Origin: Chaenocephalus aceratus
Taxonomy: Eukaryota; Chordata; Actinopteri; Perciformes; Channichthyidae
Assembly: GCA_023974075.1 (NCBI GenBank)
Contig: CM043801.1
Location: forward strand, 27,977,904 to 28,041,903
DNA: 64,000 nt
Direction of reading: 5' to 3'
Shown here: positions 26,761-36,841 of the stretch, one piece after another
Layout of the letters: each line of letters begins with the position of its first letter
Numbering within the stretch: position 1 is the stretch's first letter
Position numbers and translations under genes: made by a program
Notes under the pieces: model-generated
What the model saw: only the letters and a program-made list of their open reading frames with translations
What the model was told of the DNA's origin: nothing
The model's database searches: none

Positions 26761-28400
26761 TCTGGGGAAGGGGCAGTGACGTCAGCAAATTCTGCATGTG
26801 GGATTGGAAAAAGACAGTGTCATTTATTTTTCGATATTACAGGAAGGTCCTAATGATATGAACAATGTTCATTGTGTCATCGAAATGTCAAGGATGTACC
26901 TGTGTCCCTCAAAGTATGAATAAAGCATTTAATAGTATAACTAAGGAAAGTTGTTGCCAACAGGATTTCAACTTTCCATCAGGCAAACAGTTCTGGTAAA
27001 TAAAATCACATTCTAACAGACTGTGAACATACACACCTCAACCCCTCAATTTTGCATCTATGGTTACTTTTAGCATCTATTCATGAACACACAGTTATAT
27101 TTAAACTTGTGTAGCTTTGTTTATTTAAATGTGATAGTGTGTTAAGTGCATTGGAATTGCTGCTACCTCTGCTCTTATCACTGCTTTTATTTATTTTCCG
27201 TCCATTTCTATTACTGCAGTGAGAGATACCAACGCAATGGTGTTGTACCTATGTATGATGACAATAAAGATATTCTGATTCTTAAACACTAAAATAGTAC
27301 TTTCCTAAATGTGCACACCACTGCTGTTTATCACTTACATAAACACAGGAATACACTCTATCCAAACCTCAGAAGCCTTTAACAAATGCGGCAAATCAAA
27401 CAATCCAGAGAGGGTTAATTCATGTGTTAAAATAAGAAAGCACAGTAGGTCAGTCAAGTTAGCAAACCCGTACAGGGTGTGAGAGGAGGTACAACATTTA
27501 CATCACGAGGATAGGGGAAAGCGTATCACTGTTTCAAACCCGACTGACACCAGATGTAGGCTGTATATAGTGTTATACAGAGTCCCCATTACAAACTAGA
27601 AACATTACATCACTTAAAACCGCTTTAAAATGCAACAAATCGCCACACAAAGCTAGATAGTCAAAGCTGGTAGCTATCCTACATGCACCTGTTCTCAGCT
27701 CTTCAGTTCCTTCTCGTATTTAATGTCAATGATGTTATAAACCATTGAGTTTTGGTTGTAAGCAAAGCGACACACTTCAATATTCAATAAACAGTCAAAT
27801 AATAAACGTACTCGATGTGTAAAATGTTCCAGTGTCCAGTTTGTAGGTGATACAGCAGAAACTTGCTAGGCGTAGAGGGCGGGCACTGTGTGTGATTGAC
27901 AGGCGTGATGGACAAATAGACAGCGTCTATTTACATCTACATCTATCTATGCTGAAGTCCGTCATAGTTTGGTTGAGAGACAAATGGTAAATAAACAGAA
28001 ACCTGAGAAGAGTAAAGTGCTCATAGAGATCTAAATATATAATAAAATGTACTTAAAAAATGAATAAGGGGGAAAATGTATGCTTTGTATTTGGTTTGTA
28101 TTTTTATTGTGTTGTATTTTAATCCTTTGTTTTATTTTATCCACAAAGTAAGCCTAGGAAATAATAATTGACAAACTAAATAATTAAAGGTCTAAACTGT
28201 TTTTTATATGCACAAAATATTAGGTTTTATAAATCACACCATGTTATTTATATGTTATTGTTATTATGTATTTTATTTTTTGTCTCCACCTTAACTGTTA
28301 ACATGGTGTTGTTAAGAGCAGGCTCTTTTATGCAATTGTATCAAAGATAGTAAGCAAAAAGGGACACTTATAAAGGTGTTTAAAAAGAGTTGCATACTGT
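26761..28400 (-). promoter_or_regulatory. fyco1 5' flank with possible non-coding exon
   Basis: Upstream of the fyco1 start no further coding exon is visible. On the minus strand a GC-box-like GCCCGCCC lies near 27885, and a CGA/GTACGT donor lies at about 27812/27811, so a 5' untranslated exon near 27812-27900 is possible. The acceptor could be just above the ATG. This is inference from motifs only. The rest is AT-rich with a retroposon tail scrap at 27240-27290. Confidence 0.25.
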
Positions 28401-28410
28401 TCTAACACAG

Positions 28411-28538
28411 AAGAGAAGAAGAAGAAGAAGAAGAAGAAGAAGAAGAAGAAGAAGAAGAAGAAGAAGAAGAAGAAGAAGAAGAAGAAGAAGAAGAAGAAGA
28501 AGAGAAGAAGAAGAAGAAGAAGAGAAGAAGAAGAAGAA
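28411..28538. repeat. (GAA)n trinucleotide repeat
   Basis: About 128 bp of GAA/AAG units with two small GA interruptions near 28501 and 28522; a homopurine-homopyrimidine tract able to form triplex DNA. Poly-Leu and poly-Phe frames over it are artefacts. Confidence 0.96.
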
Positions 28539-28624
28539 TCTACAGCTAACTGTGTCGATATCATAGAAAACATATTTAATACATTTGTGTTTTCCCATTA
28601 TATGTTAGTCTAACGTCAAAAGTA

Positions 28625-28895
28625 AATCAATGAAAGAGGTTCTATCTATCGACGAATATTTATTTTAATCATCTTACAACTGCTTGTTGGATTGATATTC
28701 TCCGCCTTTTAGAGGTTCACATCCCCAAGTACAAGCTAGTGGTAGAGTCAGGAGAGCAGTGCTGGTCAAATTGCAAACACAAGCTGTATAATATTGAAAA
28801 CCCCTGAACAAACGTTGGTGGTACACGATTCCATACCTGTAGCAGCTATTCAAGTTTATAGAATAACTTGTGCAGGTTGGCGCTATCATCAGTTA
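28625..28895 (-). pseudogene. Partial copy of fyco1 exon 2 and intron 2
   Basis: Near-duplicate of 26101-26373. It retains the donor and last 59 bp of exon 2 (28837-28895) but lacks the start of the exon and its acceptor, so it cannot act as a complete exon. It is flanked by an imperfect 65-bp direct repeat, 28565-28628 and 28895-28961 (both ending 'taacgtcaaaag' plus 'taaatc'). The copy sits upstream of fyco1, between it and the receptor gene. Confidence 0.88.
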
Positions 28896-28961
28896 GAAAG
28901 CATATTTAAACATTTGTGTTTTCCCATGAAATGTTAGTCTAACGTCAAAAGAAAGTAAATC

Positions 28962-30052
28962 GGTGCAATAGTACAATGAGCTTATATGTTATATTTCTGT
29001 TTTAAATCATTTTTAGATTTTTCCTATCGTTTGGATTGTTGATTAGTATTTTAAGTCATTTCTGAACATTGAAATTGTGAATTTATGTATTTTTTTTGGT
29101 TTTGTTATTTGTTGGACTGTTGGTTGGATAGATCAACGAAATTAAGGATGTCATACTTGACTTTAGGTATGCTTTTATACAATTTATAAAAGTTTAAATG
29201 AGAAATCCACACTTGGGACAATGCCGTTTGTGTTATTGTGGAACAAGTATAAGACCAATACAATACACTTCTGAAAACAGTGAGGTTTACCAAAAACAAG
29301 TACTGAACATGTCTCGTAACGTGATCGAAACCAAAATGCCCAGCTCTGACATCATCTCTGTTCACCTTTGGGTTTCATACTTAAGGAACAATTCCCTATT
29401 CCAGTGATATCTGCACGAAGGACGTTGGTGTTTGCAGGTACAGTAAATTGCCACATTTCTCAAAATGTGTTCTAGACGGATTCATTATAATTTTTTCATA
29501 ATATCTCAAATGATGTCTATATAATGTTTTTTAGTTTAAGTAACATTTCGTTTTTGCTTAAAATGTTTGTCTTTTTTTATTTTATTCGGTCACTTTATAT
29601 AAAAAAAACCTGAAAATTGAAGTATGAATATTTGAACGCTCATTCAGCACAAATAATTTATCAAATATATGTACCTTCTCCCTTTCCTTTAGTGGGCCAT
29701 GCAGAGAATTTATTTGGGGGGTATTTAGAGGCACTTGTCAATTGAGAAGTTAACATGTTTCTAGTTGCGAAGAATAGTTATTAAACTGTCCAAATGTAAG
29801 ACTGTTGATAATTCAAAATATAGAAACATTGTGAATGATAAGAGCCTGTTGCTGTTGAAATCTGTAATTTGGGTAAAGTGATGCTTTTGAATATATGAGA
29901 TAAAACATGGAAATAAAGGAAGTCATATATCAAGAGAATGTTATTAATCTATGAAATGACTAATTTATCTGTAAAAACTGATTTTACAATGTTACGTATC
30001 ATCTCATTTCTTATAATTAAGTCTGTTTAACCCCCTTTACTCCTTTTTTCAG
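28962..30052 (+). promoter_or_regulatory. 5' flank of the xcr1-like gene
   Basis: AT-rich, with no unrelated gene recognised. A pyrimidine tract ending in CAG at 30050-30052 is a likely splice acceptor 22 bp before the ATG. A candidate donor (TTTGCAG/GTACAG) lies near 29440, so a short non-coding first exon is possible. Confidence 0.35.
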
Positions 30053-30074
30053 ACTCTCTACTTGCTGAAGGAAT

Positions 30075-31117
30075 ATGGCAACAACTGACTCAGCCTATAA
30101 CCTAACCACAGAAGATGATTCCTACTATGATTCCGATTATGAGGATGAAGTGTGCAACAAATCAAGCATCGTTCAGTTTGGAGCAACCTTGACTCCAGTG
30201 GTCCTCTCCATTGTGGTCATCCTCAGTCTGTTTGGCAACATCCTGGTCATCGTGATTCTGGCAAAGTATGAGAATCTCAAATCTCTCACCAACACTTTGA
30301 TCCTAAACCTGGCCATATCGGATCTCTTCTTCACCGCAGGTCTGCCCTTCTGGGTCTACTATCACATGTACGGATGGGCTTTAGGGCAACTTACATGCCA
30401 GATAGTCAACTTTTTCTTCTACGTTGGTTTCTACAGCAGTGGGATCCTCCTCATCCTGATGACTGCTCACCGTTATGTAGCCGTCATGAATCCTCTGTCT
30501 GACATTGTCTCCACCGCAGGCTCCTACAGTGTTATAGCGTGTGTGATCATCTGGGCAGTGAGTATATTGATTGCCAGTCCAACCTTCGCCTTTACCAAAG
30601 GCGACCAGAATCACTGTGTGTGTGAAAATTCTTTCTGGTGCTTATGGGGAATCTACCAGCAAAATGCTCTCTTCATTGTGAGTTCAGTGGTGTTTATTTT
30701 CTGCTATTCTCAGATCATCTGCAGGTTGCTGCGGCCTACTGCTCGAAGAAGAAAGAGCAAACTTTTAAAACTCATTGTTGCCCTTATGGTTGTTTTCTTT
30801 GTCGGCTGGGGACCTTTTAATATAGTGATATTTCTAAAGTCATTTAATTACTGGCCCAAACCATCTGTTGACTCAAAGGATCTATTGGAAAATTGCGAAT
30901 CATCAAAGCCACTCGATTACGCCTTTCACATTAGCCGACTTCTGGCCTTTTCACACTGCTGCCTCAACCCTGTGTTTTATGTGTTTGTGGGGGTTAAATT
31001 CAAAACCACCTGAAGAAAATGCTGAAGGGCTGGGGACAAAGCAACAACGGCTTACGCAATAGGCATAGCCGGCTTACAATTACATCCATAACAAGTGGTG
31101 AGGAATTTTCTATTTAG
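30075..31117 (+). CDS. xcr1: XCR1-like chemokine receptor, one-base shift in tail
   Basis: Seven-helix G-protein-coupled receptor, plasma membrane, presumed ligand XCL-type chemokine. The N-terminus is acidic and tyrosine-rich (DDSYYDSDYEDE, likely sulfated) with N-glycosylation sites NLT and NKSS and Cys27. Helix landmarks are FGNILV (TM1), LNLAISDL (TM2), WALGQLTC (ECL1/TM3) and HRYVAV in place of DRY, as in XCR1, where the motif is also HRY. LAFSHCCLNPVFY (TM7) leads into VGVKFK, again as in XCR1. The open frame stops at 31011-31013 after 312 codons. If the AAAA at 31002-31005 had one more A, the frame would continue HLKKMLKGWGQSNNG and stop at 31115-31117, matching the family's length. 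So the break is probably a homopolymer error. Start chosen just after a splice acceptor. Confidence 0.85.
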
Positions 31118-31760
31118 TTGATATGGAGAGCAGAGGTGAAACACGAACTTCTAAACCAGAAAAGAGAACATCTAAAATCCTATTGACATTTGTAAATGTA
31201 TATGGAACAAATAGAAAACAATCCTGGCTTGTTGTAGTATTTGTCATGGATCTTGTGATATTGTTGTGACCTTTAATTAACATAATTTCCCACAAGCCCT
31301 ATATCTTTGGGAATTTCATTCACAGGAAGAGAGAGAAAAAGTATTTGGATATTATTTTTGAGTGAGTGCACTATGAGATGGCCCTTCCTTAAAAAAACAC
31401 ATAACTAAACAGAAATACACTGAAGAGTCTTGTTTCTGCTATCACTTGCAGATAAGCGGTAAGCATTGTCCCTGCTAACCATTAGGGTGTTTGACTTGTC
31501 ATTTAGTAGCAGACTGACATTAACTCTGCCTTGACTATAGGTACATGGTGCCGAATTTCATTTTGTATTATTTAGTCAACATCTTCATCCCCCTGATTGA
31601 CACAAACAATAATTCAACAATCAAACTGCACATCGGTCTATTGAGTTCAAAGATAATCCTGCAAAAACAAAAAGCCAACTCTCCAAGATTATTACTAAGA
31701 GAGGTCAGAGGAGAATAAAGTGGTGCAAGCTGACAGAAAGGTGGCAGTAACTTAAATGCT
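31118..31760 (+). other. xcr1-like 3' UTR and intergenic DNA
   Basis: AT-rich and non-coding, with no clear element. It should hold the receptor's 3' UTR; no strong poly(A) signal stands out. Confidence 0.35.
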
Positions 31761-31764
31761 AAAG

Positions 31765-32045
31765 TTTGAGGGCATATAGCAGATGGAGAACACACAGGTT
31801 TTACTCCTGGCTCACAGAAACTGGAGAGAAGATTTCAAAAGCAGCGCCTGTTCTGACAAATCTCCATGTCTGCTGCTGGTCAGAATTTGGCGTGAATAAC
31901 AGGAAGCCATGGATCCATCCTGCATTGAGTCAACGGTTCAGGCTGGTGGTGCAATGCTCTTTGGGATATTTTGTTGGCACATGTTGGGCCCTTACACACC
32001 AACTGAACACTGTTTGAATACCAGCAGTATAAGCAGTCATATCCC
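31765..32045 (+). mobile_element. Tc1-like transposase fragment
   Basis: The frame starting at the ATG at about 31910 reads MDPSCIESTVQAGGAMLFGI, then a WHMLGP and PTEHCLN block, corresponding to the middle of the DDE domain of a Tc1-type fish transposase (usual form: MDPSC, STVQAGGG, VMVWGIFSW). Both ends are missing and the frame is decayed. It abuts a segment (from about 32044) that is shared with 47207-47380. Confidence 0.65.
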
Positions 32046-32500
32046 AGAGTAGACGTTGTCTCGATTTTTTTGTAATATACCCATTGACTATGTAAGAAAA
32101 TGAATTGTTCCAAGCATTATGTAATCTACAATATCTAACCATACTTTTTAACCAAATCCACTTATTTGATCTTTTAATATCCAATCAAACTGTGCTTTTA
32201 CAAAAGGACAATCAGCTCCGTATCATTTTGATCATATGTATGTGAAATCAAGTTCTTATTGAAACATTGATCATAGATTACATTATACTGCATATAATAT
32301 GTGATACACTGTATTTTCACTCTACATTTTATTTTATGTTTTCCTATTAAACAATTCAGTTGTTTATATTGTCACCTTTAAGATTCTTGAAATCACAAAA
32401 GTAAAATATTTTATTTCGAACAATGTTGAATTTGTAACATAAATGTGTTTATTTTTCATTGATAATATCATTATAACTTTCATGCTTTACAATAAAATAG
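32046..32500 (+). repeat. Receptor-array flank, copy A
   Basis: Shares long similarity with 47207-47380 (the 'ttgtctcga' to 'acaatcagctc' part) and more distantly with 46680-46920. It is part of the tandemly duplicated receptor unit, upstream of the first degenerate copy. Confidence 0.7.
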
Positions 32501-32599
32501 AGCAACAAATATTTCTGGAGTGTCTCCTTCCTGCTCTTAGATAATGTTATAAAAGAAGAACACATGTCACCATCTTTTGGAAATCTATATATTCATTCT

Positions 32600-32910
32600 T
32601 AAACTGTAATGATGATGCATCACCTCTGATTAATGTGAAACCAATGGAGGAGCTTCTTCATTAGTTTCCTCTTTTATTGAACAACTTCTGAAACTCACCA
32701 CATGAAGTGACAGTTGTTGTTCAGGGTAAGTTGCTTAATATTTACTTTAATTGCTTTCCATATTTAATGGTGATGTTCTAACTATATAATTGTTTTCCAT
32801 ATTGTTATGTTTTTCTAGGAATTACTTTTTAAAACTTAATTTCACTTAGGGTCATCTTCTCCCTTATAATTACACTTTGCACATTTTTGTTTTCTGCTTA
32901 TCTTTCCCAG
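32600..32910 (+). promoter_or_regulatory. Upstream region and 5' non-coding exon of degenerate receptor 1
   Basis: A block containing 'gatgatgcatcacctctgat' (32611-32630) and 'aaccaatggaggagcttctt' recurs before the intact copy (about 45014-45066) and at 47155-47207. A CACATGAAGTGACAG block then leads to a TTCAGG/GTAAGT donor at 32725/32726, and a CCCAG acceptor follows at 32910, 13 bp before the ATG. This predicts a non-coding first exon and a roughly 185-bp intron. Confidence 0.5.
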
Positions 32911-32923
32911 AATACAACGTACA

Positions 32924-34803
32924 ATGGCATTCAACAACTCCACAGTGAACAGAGGTAAAAACTACTGCTCTGAAGTCTTTGAGTTGCTGCTTGACTTGGA
33001 AACCTTTGAAATCTACTCATACATTTTGATCTTCATCCTCAGTATCATAGGAAACGGCCTCCTCTTATATGTCCTCTTTCTCTATGAGAATTTAAAACAT
33101 TTCACAAATCTATTTGTCCTGAACCTTGCCTGCTCCGATTTGATGATCACAGTCACACTTCCATTCTGGGCCGTCTCTCGGCTGCTGCAGGACTGGGTCT
33201 TTGGTCATGTTGCCTGCACATTTGTGACTGTGACAGAGATTGTTGGTTTGTACAGTAGCGTCATTCTAATGACTGCCGTGACTGTGGACCGTTTCATAAC
33301 TGTGGTGCTGCACAACATGCCAAGAAACAAAGTAAGGAGGCAGAGGTTTGCAGCATTGATCTGTGCAGCTGCACGGATCATTAGCATTTCTGTTTCTATA
33401 TATTTTGCTACAGGCCCTGTCACACTGTCCCGAAATTGACACCCGATGGACACACGAATATGGAATTGTGAATTTCGCACGAAGATGGCCCCGAACCACA
33501 CACGAAGGCAACATTTACATTACATTTAAGACATACAACTGCAATGAAAGTACCAAAAACAATTATGTTACAGTACTATGATACTGTACTGATATCTTCA
33601 GACTTTGTTCTTTACTTTCTCCGTCTTTATATGTAGAAAATATTACGTTTTCTCCGTAATGTTGTTTCCATAACAACAACAATTTCCTGTCAACTGTCCT
33701 TCAAAATAATATATTATATCCTTTTTAGTTTCACGGAACAAATTGGGTTATTTACATAATATTTACATGATTTTGTTGTGCAATAAAACAACCGATGGAC
33801 ACGATAAAGGAAATGTTCAAATTCGGCTGTGATCGTAGCAACATCGGGCATTCGTGAGGGCATCTTAAGCCATCGTATGACCGCTGGCGGAGTTTCTCAG
33901 GCTCCGGCAGCAACTTCGTGAGCGGAGGTAAAATCTTTGGCATGCCAAAAAATTGCCGAAGGACCTTGCGAAGGTTCATTTTCGTGTTGAATTCGTGTGT
34001 CAATTTTGCCCTTCGTAAGGCCATCGTGAGGGCATCTTGTTATCATCGGTGCCATCGGGCATTCGCCCCGATTAGAGTGAGTGTGAATGCACTGATGATA
34101 ACACGAAGATGACACGATTTGACAAGATGCCCTCACGAGTGCCTTACGAAGTTGCCGCTCACGAAGTTGCTGCCGGAGCCTGAGAAACTCCACCGGCGGT
34201 CATACGATGGCTTAGATGCCCTCACGAATGGCCCGATGTTGCTACGATCACAGCCGAATTTGAACATTTCCTTTATCGTGTGTCCATCGGGTGTCAATTT
34301 CGGGACAGTGTGACAGGGCCTTACCAAAGTCACGGTGGAAGAGAGGGGTGGTCATTCCATGTGTTTGAATCTGATGTCATATGTGGACTATGATTTTAAA
34401 CTTGCAGTGTCTCTGCTCTTCTTCTTCCTGTTATCCATCATTGTTTTCTGCTATTCTGCCATCCTCAAGAAAGTGTTGCAGGCTTCAAACAGAAGAAAGC
34501 ACAGGACGGTAGTTGTGGTGTTATGTATAGTTGCTGCCTTCATCATCAGCTGGGTACCTTACACGATTTTGGATATAATCGTGTCCCTCAATGTACCTGA
34601 AAACTGTAATGCATTAAAACGTGAGATTATTGCACTAGTATTTGTCAGATACTTGCTTATTTTCACTGCTGTATGAACCCTATTCTGTATATGCTCTCAG
34701 AAAAGTAGCGAAATAATCTTTTTGTTGCAAGAAAGTCAGGAGGGTGAGAGACAGCAAGAGAACTACTGGCTCTTCTGTTAAGCAGAATGTTACTTTTATA
34801 TAA
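32924..34803 (+). pseudogene. Chemokine receptor pseudogene 1, split by a fold-back element
   Basis: Paralogue of the intact receptor at 45333-46307, from MAFNNSTVNRG through TM1-TM4. At ATG+486 (33411) a 910-bp transposon interrupts the frame and brings a TGA. Receptor sequence resumes at 34325 with TKVTVEERGGHS and TM5-TM6 (SLLFFFLLSIIVFCYSAILK). Further damage is independent of the insertion: an extra residue and one-base shift after KREI near 34630, and TGG to TAG in the EKWRKH motif (34707). The break is therefore genuine and not merely a sequencing error. The NxS/T site and Cys pattern of the family are still visible. Confidence 0.92.
33412..34321. mobile_element. 910-bp fold-back DNA transposon
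   Basis: The ends are AGGCCCTGTCACACTGTC and its inverse, matching over at least 41 bp. Comparison with the uninterrupted paralogue gives the exact junctions: the receptor's TAC (33409-33411) is repeated at 34322-34324, a 3-bp target duplication. The arms pair much further inward: 33792-33925 is inverted in 34154-34285. The left arm is interrupted by about 349 bp bounded by a direct repeat CCGATGGACAC (33443-33453 and 33792-33802). There is no transposase. A 3-bp target and GGCCCTGTC-type ends suggest PIF/Harbinger, but TAC is not the usual TWA target, so the family is uncertain. Confidence 0.88.
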
Positions 34804-35043
34804 CAAAGCTCTGCTGTTGTGTTGGAACCAACCTGCAGCTAGACACTCATTGCTAATATGAAAGCATCAATTAATACTTAGTAGGCTATAATATTTGTTT
34901 TGAACTAGTTTAACCTATGGTGTTCACATTTCCTTAACAATATTAGGGTGACTACTTTAATGTAAGTCTCTATAAATGCAGACCTAACTTGTCAATTTTT
35001 AACAGAAGTTTACGCTTTCTTAGTATTTTCTTAAAGGTCTCCT

Positions 35044-36019
35044 TGTAACGACTGAATGAAGTAGAGGACTCAATAGCACGACTCAGAGACAGAGGCTTAC
35101 CCCCTAATCCCACCAGGAGCGTCTGCGCTGCGCTGCGTGCGCTGCGCTGCGTCTGCTGCGCTGCGCTGTTGCGTCTGCGCTGCGCTGCGTGCGCTGCGCT
35201 GCGTCTGCTGCGCTGCGTCTGCGCTGCGTCTGCGCTGCGTCTGCGCTGCGCTGCGTCTGCGCTGCGTCTGCGCTGCGCTGCGTCTGCGCTGCGTCTGCGC
35301 TGCGCTGCGGCGTTTTTAGCGATCGCGGCCACTCTAGTCAATGGGTGCCATTCCACCAGACCTCGCTCGAAGCGTCCCAGAAGCTCCTCGCCGCAAGGAA
35401 TTTCTAAAATATAGGATAAATCCTATTTTTGACGTGTCGCAGTGCAGTGCAGGCAGGAAGTGGAACGTTCATCCAACAACTGCGAGGCTGCACACACGAC
35501 GCTCCGCTTCCGCAACGTTTTGAAATGCGCCTGGTGGGTTATGACGCAGAAGGAGGTCGCAGAAGGAGGTCGCAGAAGGAGGTCGCAGTGCGGCACAGCC
35601 GCGGCGCAGCCGCAGCGCAGCGCAGACGCTTCTGGTGGGATCAGGGGGTTAGGATGCAAAAAAGGGTCTTTAGCCAAGGTTCGGTACACGGGAGATCAGT
35701 CACTAAGGCTACCAAAACAGACAAGGATTAGGCAGGTACCGGGTCAGGACATGAAGCTGGGTCTGGTACACGTGGAATCAAGATACTAGGAATACACACT
35801 GCTGGAACGCTAGGAATAACAAAGACGAACTGGTACAGAAGGGAATGTGGATGCAGACTAAGTAGACAGAGGGAGAGAGATGGGGCACAGGTGAAGCTAA
35901 TTAGGGATGGGAAGCAGGTGTAGTTCAATCAAGAGCAGGAAAGCTGAAACTGAAATGAGAGAAACACAAATGAAAACAGGAACAATAACAAAAATCAACA
36001 TGCTGGCTAGGGCCTTACA
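35044..36019 (-). mobile_element. Ty3/Gypsy 3' LTR carrying a hAT insertion
   Basis: On the minus strand the LTR begins TGTAAGGCCCTAGCCAGC and ends TTCAGTCGTTACA, i.e. TG...CA termini. A purine-rich tract (AGAGGGGGGGTA) precedes it, as expected for the plus-strand primer. About 427 bp is LTR proper; the rest is the internal element at 35100-35648. It follows directly on the integrase/chromodomain remnant. Confidence 0.75.
35100..35648. mobile_element. Non-autonomous DNA transposon with GC-rich inverted arms
   Basis: The ends are inverted repeats (CCCCCTAATCCCACCAG and its partner, with GCGTCTGCGCTGCGCTGCG inside). The left arm is expanded into a long run of GCGTCTGCGCTGC-type units (35121-35308). 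There is no coding potential beyond the Ala/Cys-rich artefact frames. It is inserted in the Gypsy LTR; the target duplication is not clear because similarity extends to the edges. Confidence 0.75.
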
Positions 36020-36560
36020 GTACCCCCCCTCTAGGGATGGCACCTGACGTCCCAGGTAGTTCAGGATGTTGGCGTTGAAAGTCTTGGATGAGGTCCTTAC
36101 TAACATTACTGGTGGAGACCCATGACCTCTCCTCAGGACCGTAGCCCCCCCAGTCAACCAGGTACTGACGGCCCCGGCCTCTAGGTCGAACTGCCAAGAG
36201 GCATTTCACAGTATATACAGGTCCACCATCAATAAACCGGGGAGGGTGGAGGGGGTCTGGAGGTGGGAACCAGTGGACTCACTTTAACCGGTTTGATGCG
36301 TGACACATGAAATGTAGGATAGGCCCTCAAGGATCGAGGTTGAAGACGCACTGCCACATGATTGATGACCTTGGATACCGGGGAGGGACCCACAAAACGA
36401 GGAGCCAGTTTGCGAGACTCCACTCGAAGGGGCAGGTCTCGAGTAGAGAGCCACAAACTTTGTCCAGGTTGGTAGGCAGGAGCAGAGATACGACGGTGAT
36501 CGGCCATCCTCTTATAACGGGCTGAACTCTGTAGTAACACCTGGCGGGCCCTAGCTAGCT
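36015..36560 (-). pseudogene. Gypsy integrase C-terminus and chromodomain, remnant
   Basis: Two overlapping minus-strand frames: 36540-36229 ([20 protein letters not shown], then [20 protein letters not shown]), the integrase C-terminal region, and 36209-36015 ([19 protein letters not shown]), a chromodomain. They are offset by a frameshift near 36220. This is the 3' end of a chromodomain-bearing Gypsy pol. Reverse transcriptase, RNase H and the integrase core are absent next to it; sequence changes to a DIRS fragment at about 36560. Confidence 0.85.
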
Positions 36561-36841
36561 CGCTCCCTCTCTACCGTCACCACGGTAGCGAGGAAGTTCT
36601 TCTTTTCTCTTCTCCACGGAGGGGAAAAGGATTAAAAAGGAGCATACTGCCACACCAGTCAGTATTCTCCGGGAATAAAAGACCCACACCGTCCTTTTTC
36701 TCCGGATTAAGGACAAGGTGGTAATACATTTTTCTCCCGTCCCACCTGTCGAGAGCGGGCCCTCTCCACGCCACGAGGCGACCAAGATGGACGCCCCTCT
36801 CCCTCACACCAGAGGAGTCAGGGACTCGGTGGCTCGACTCG

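Noticed and set aside
28328..28598. Poly-Leu and poly-Phe frames on the minus strand
   Set aside because: Translation of the (GAA)n repeat.
35137..35414. Ala/Cys/Arg-rich frames near 35.2 kb
   Set aside because: They arise from the GCTGCG-rich arm of a DNA transposon in several frames at once.
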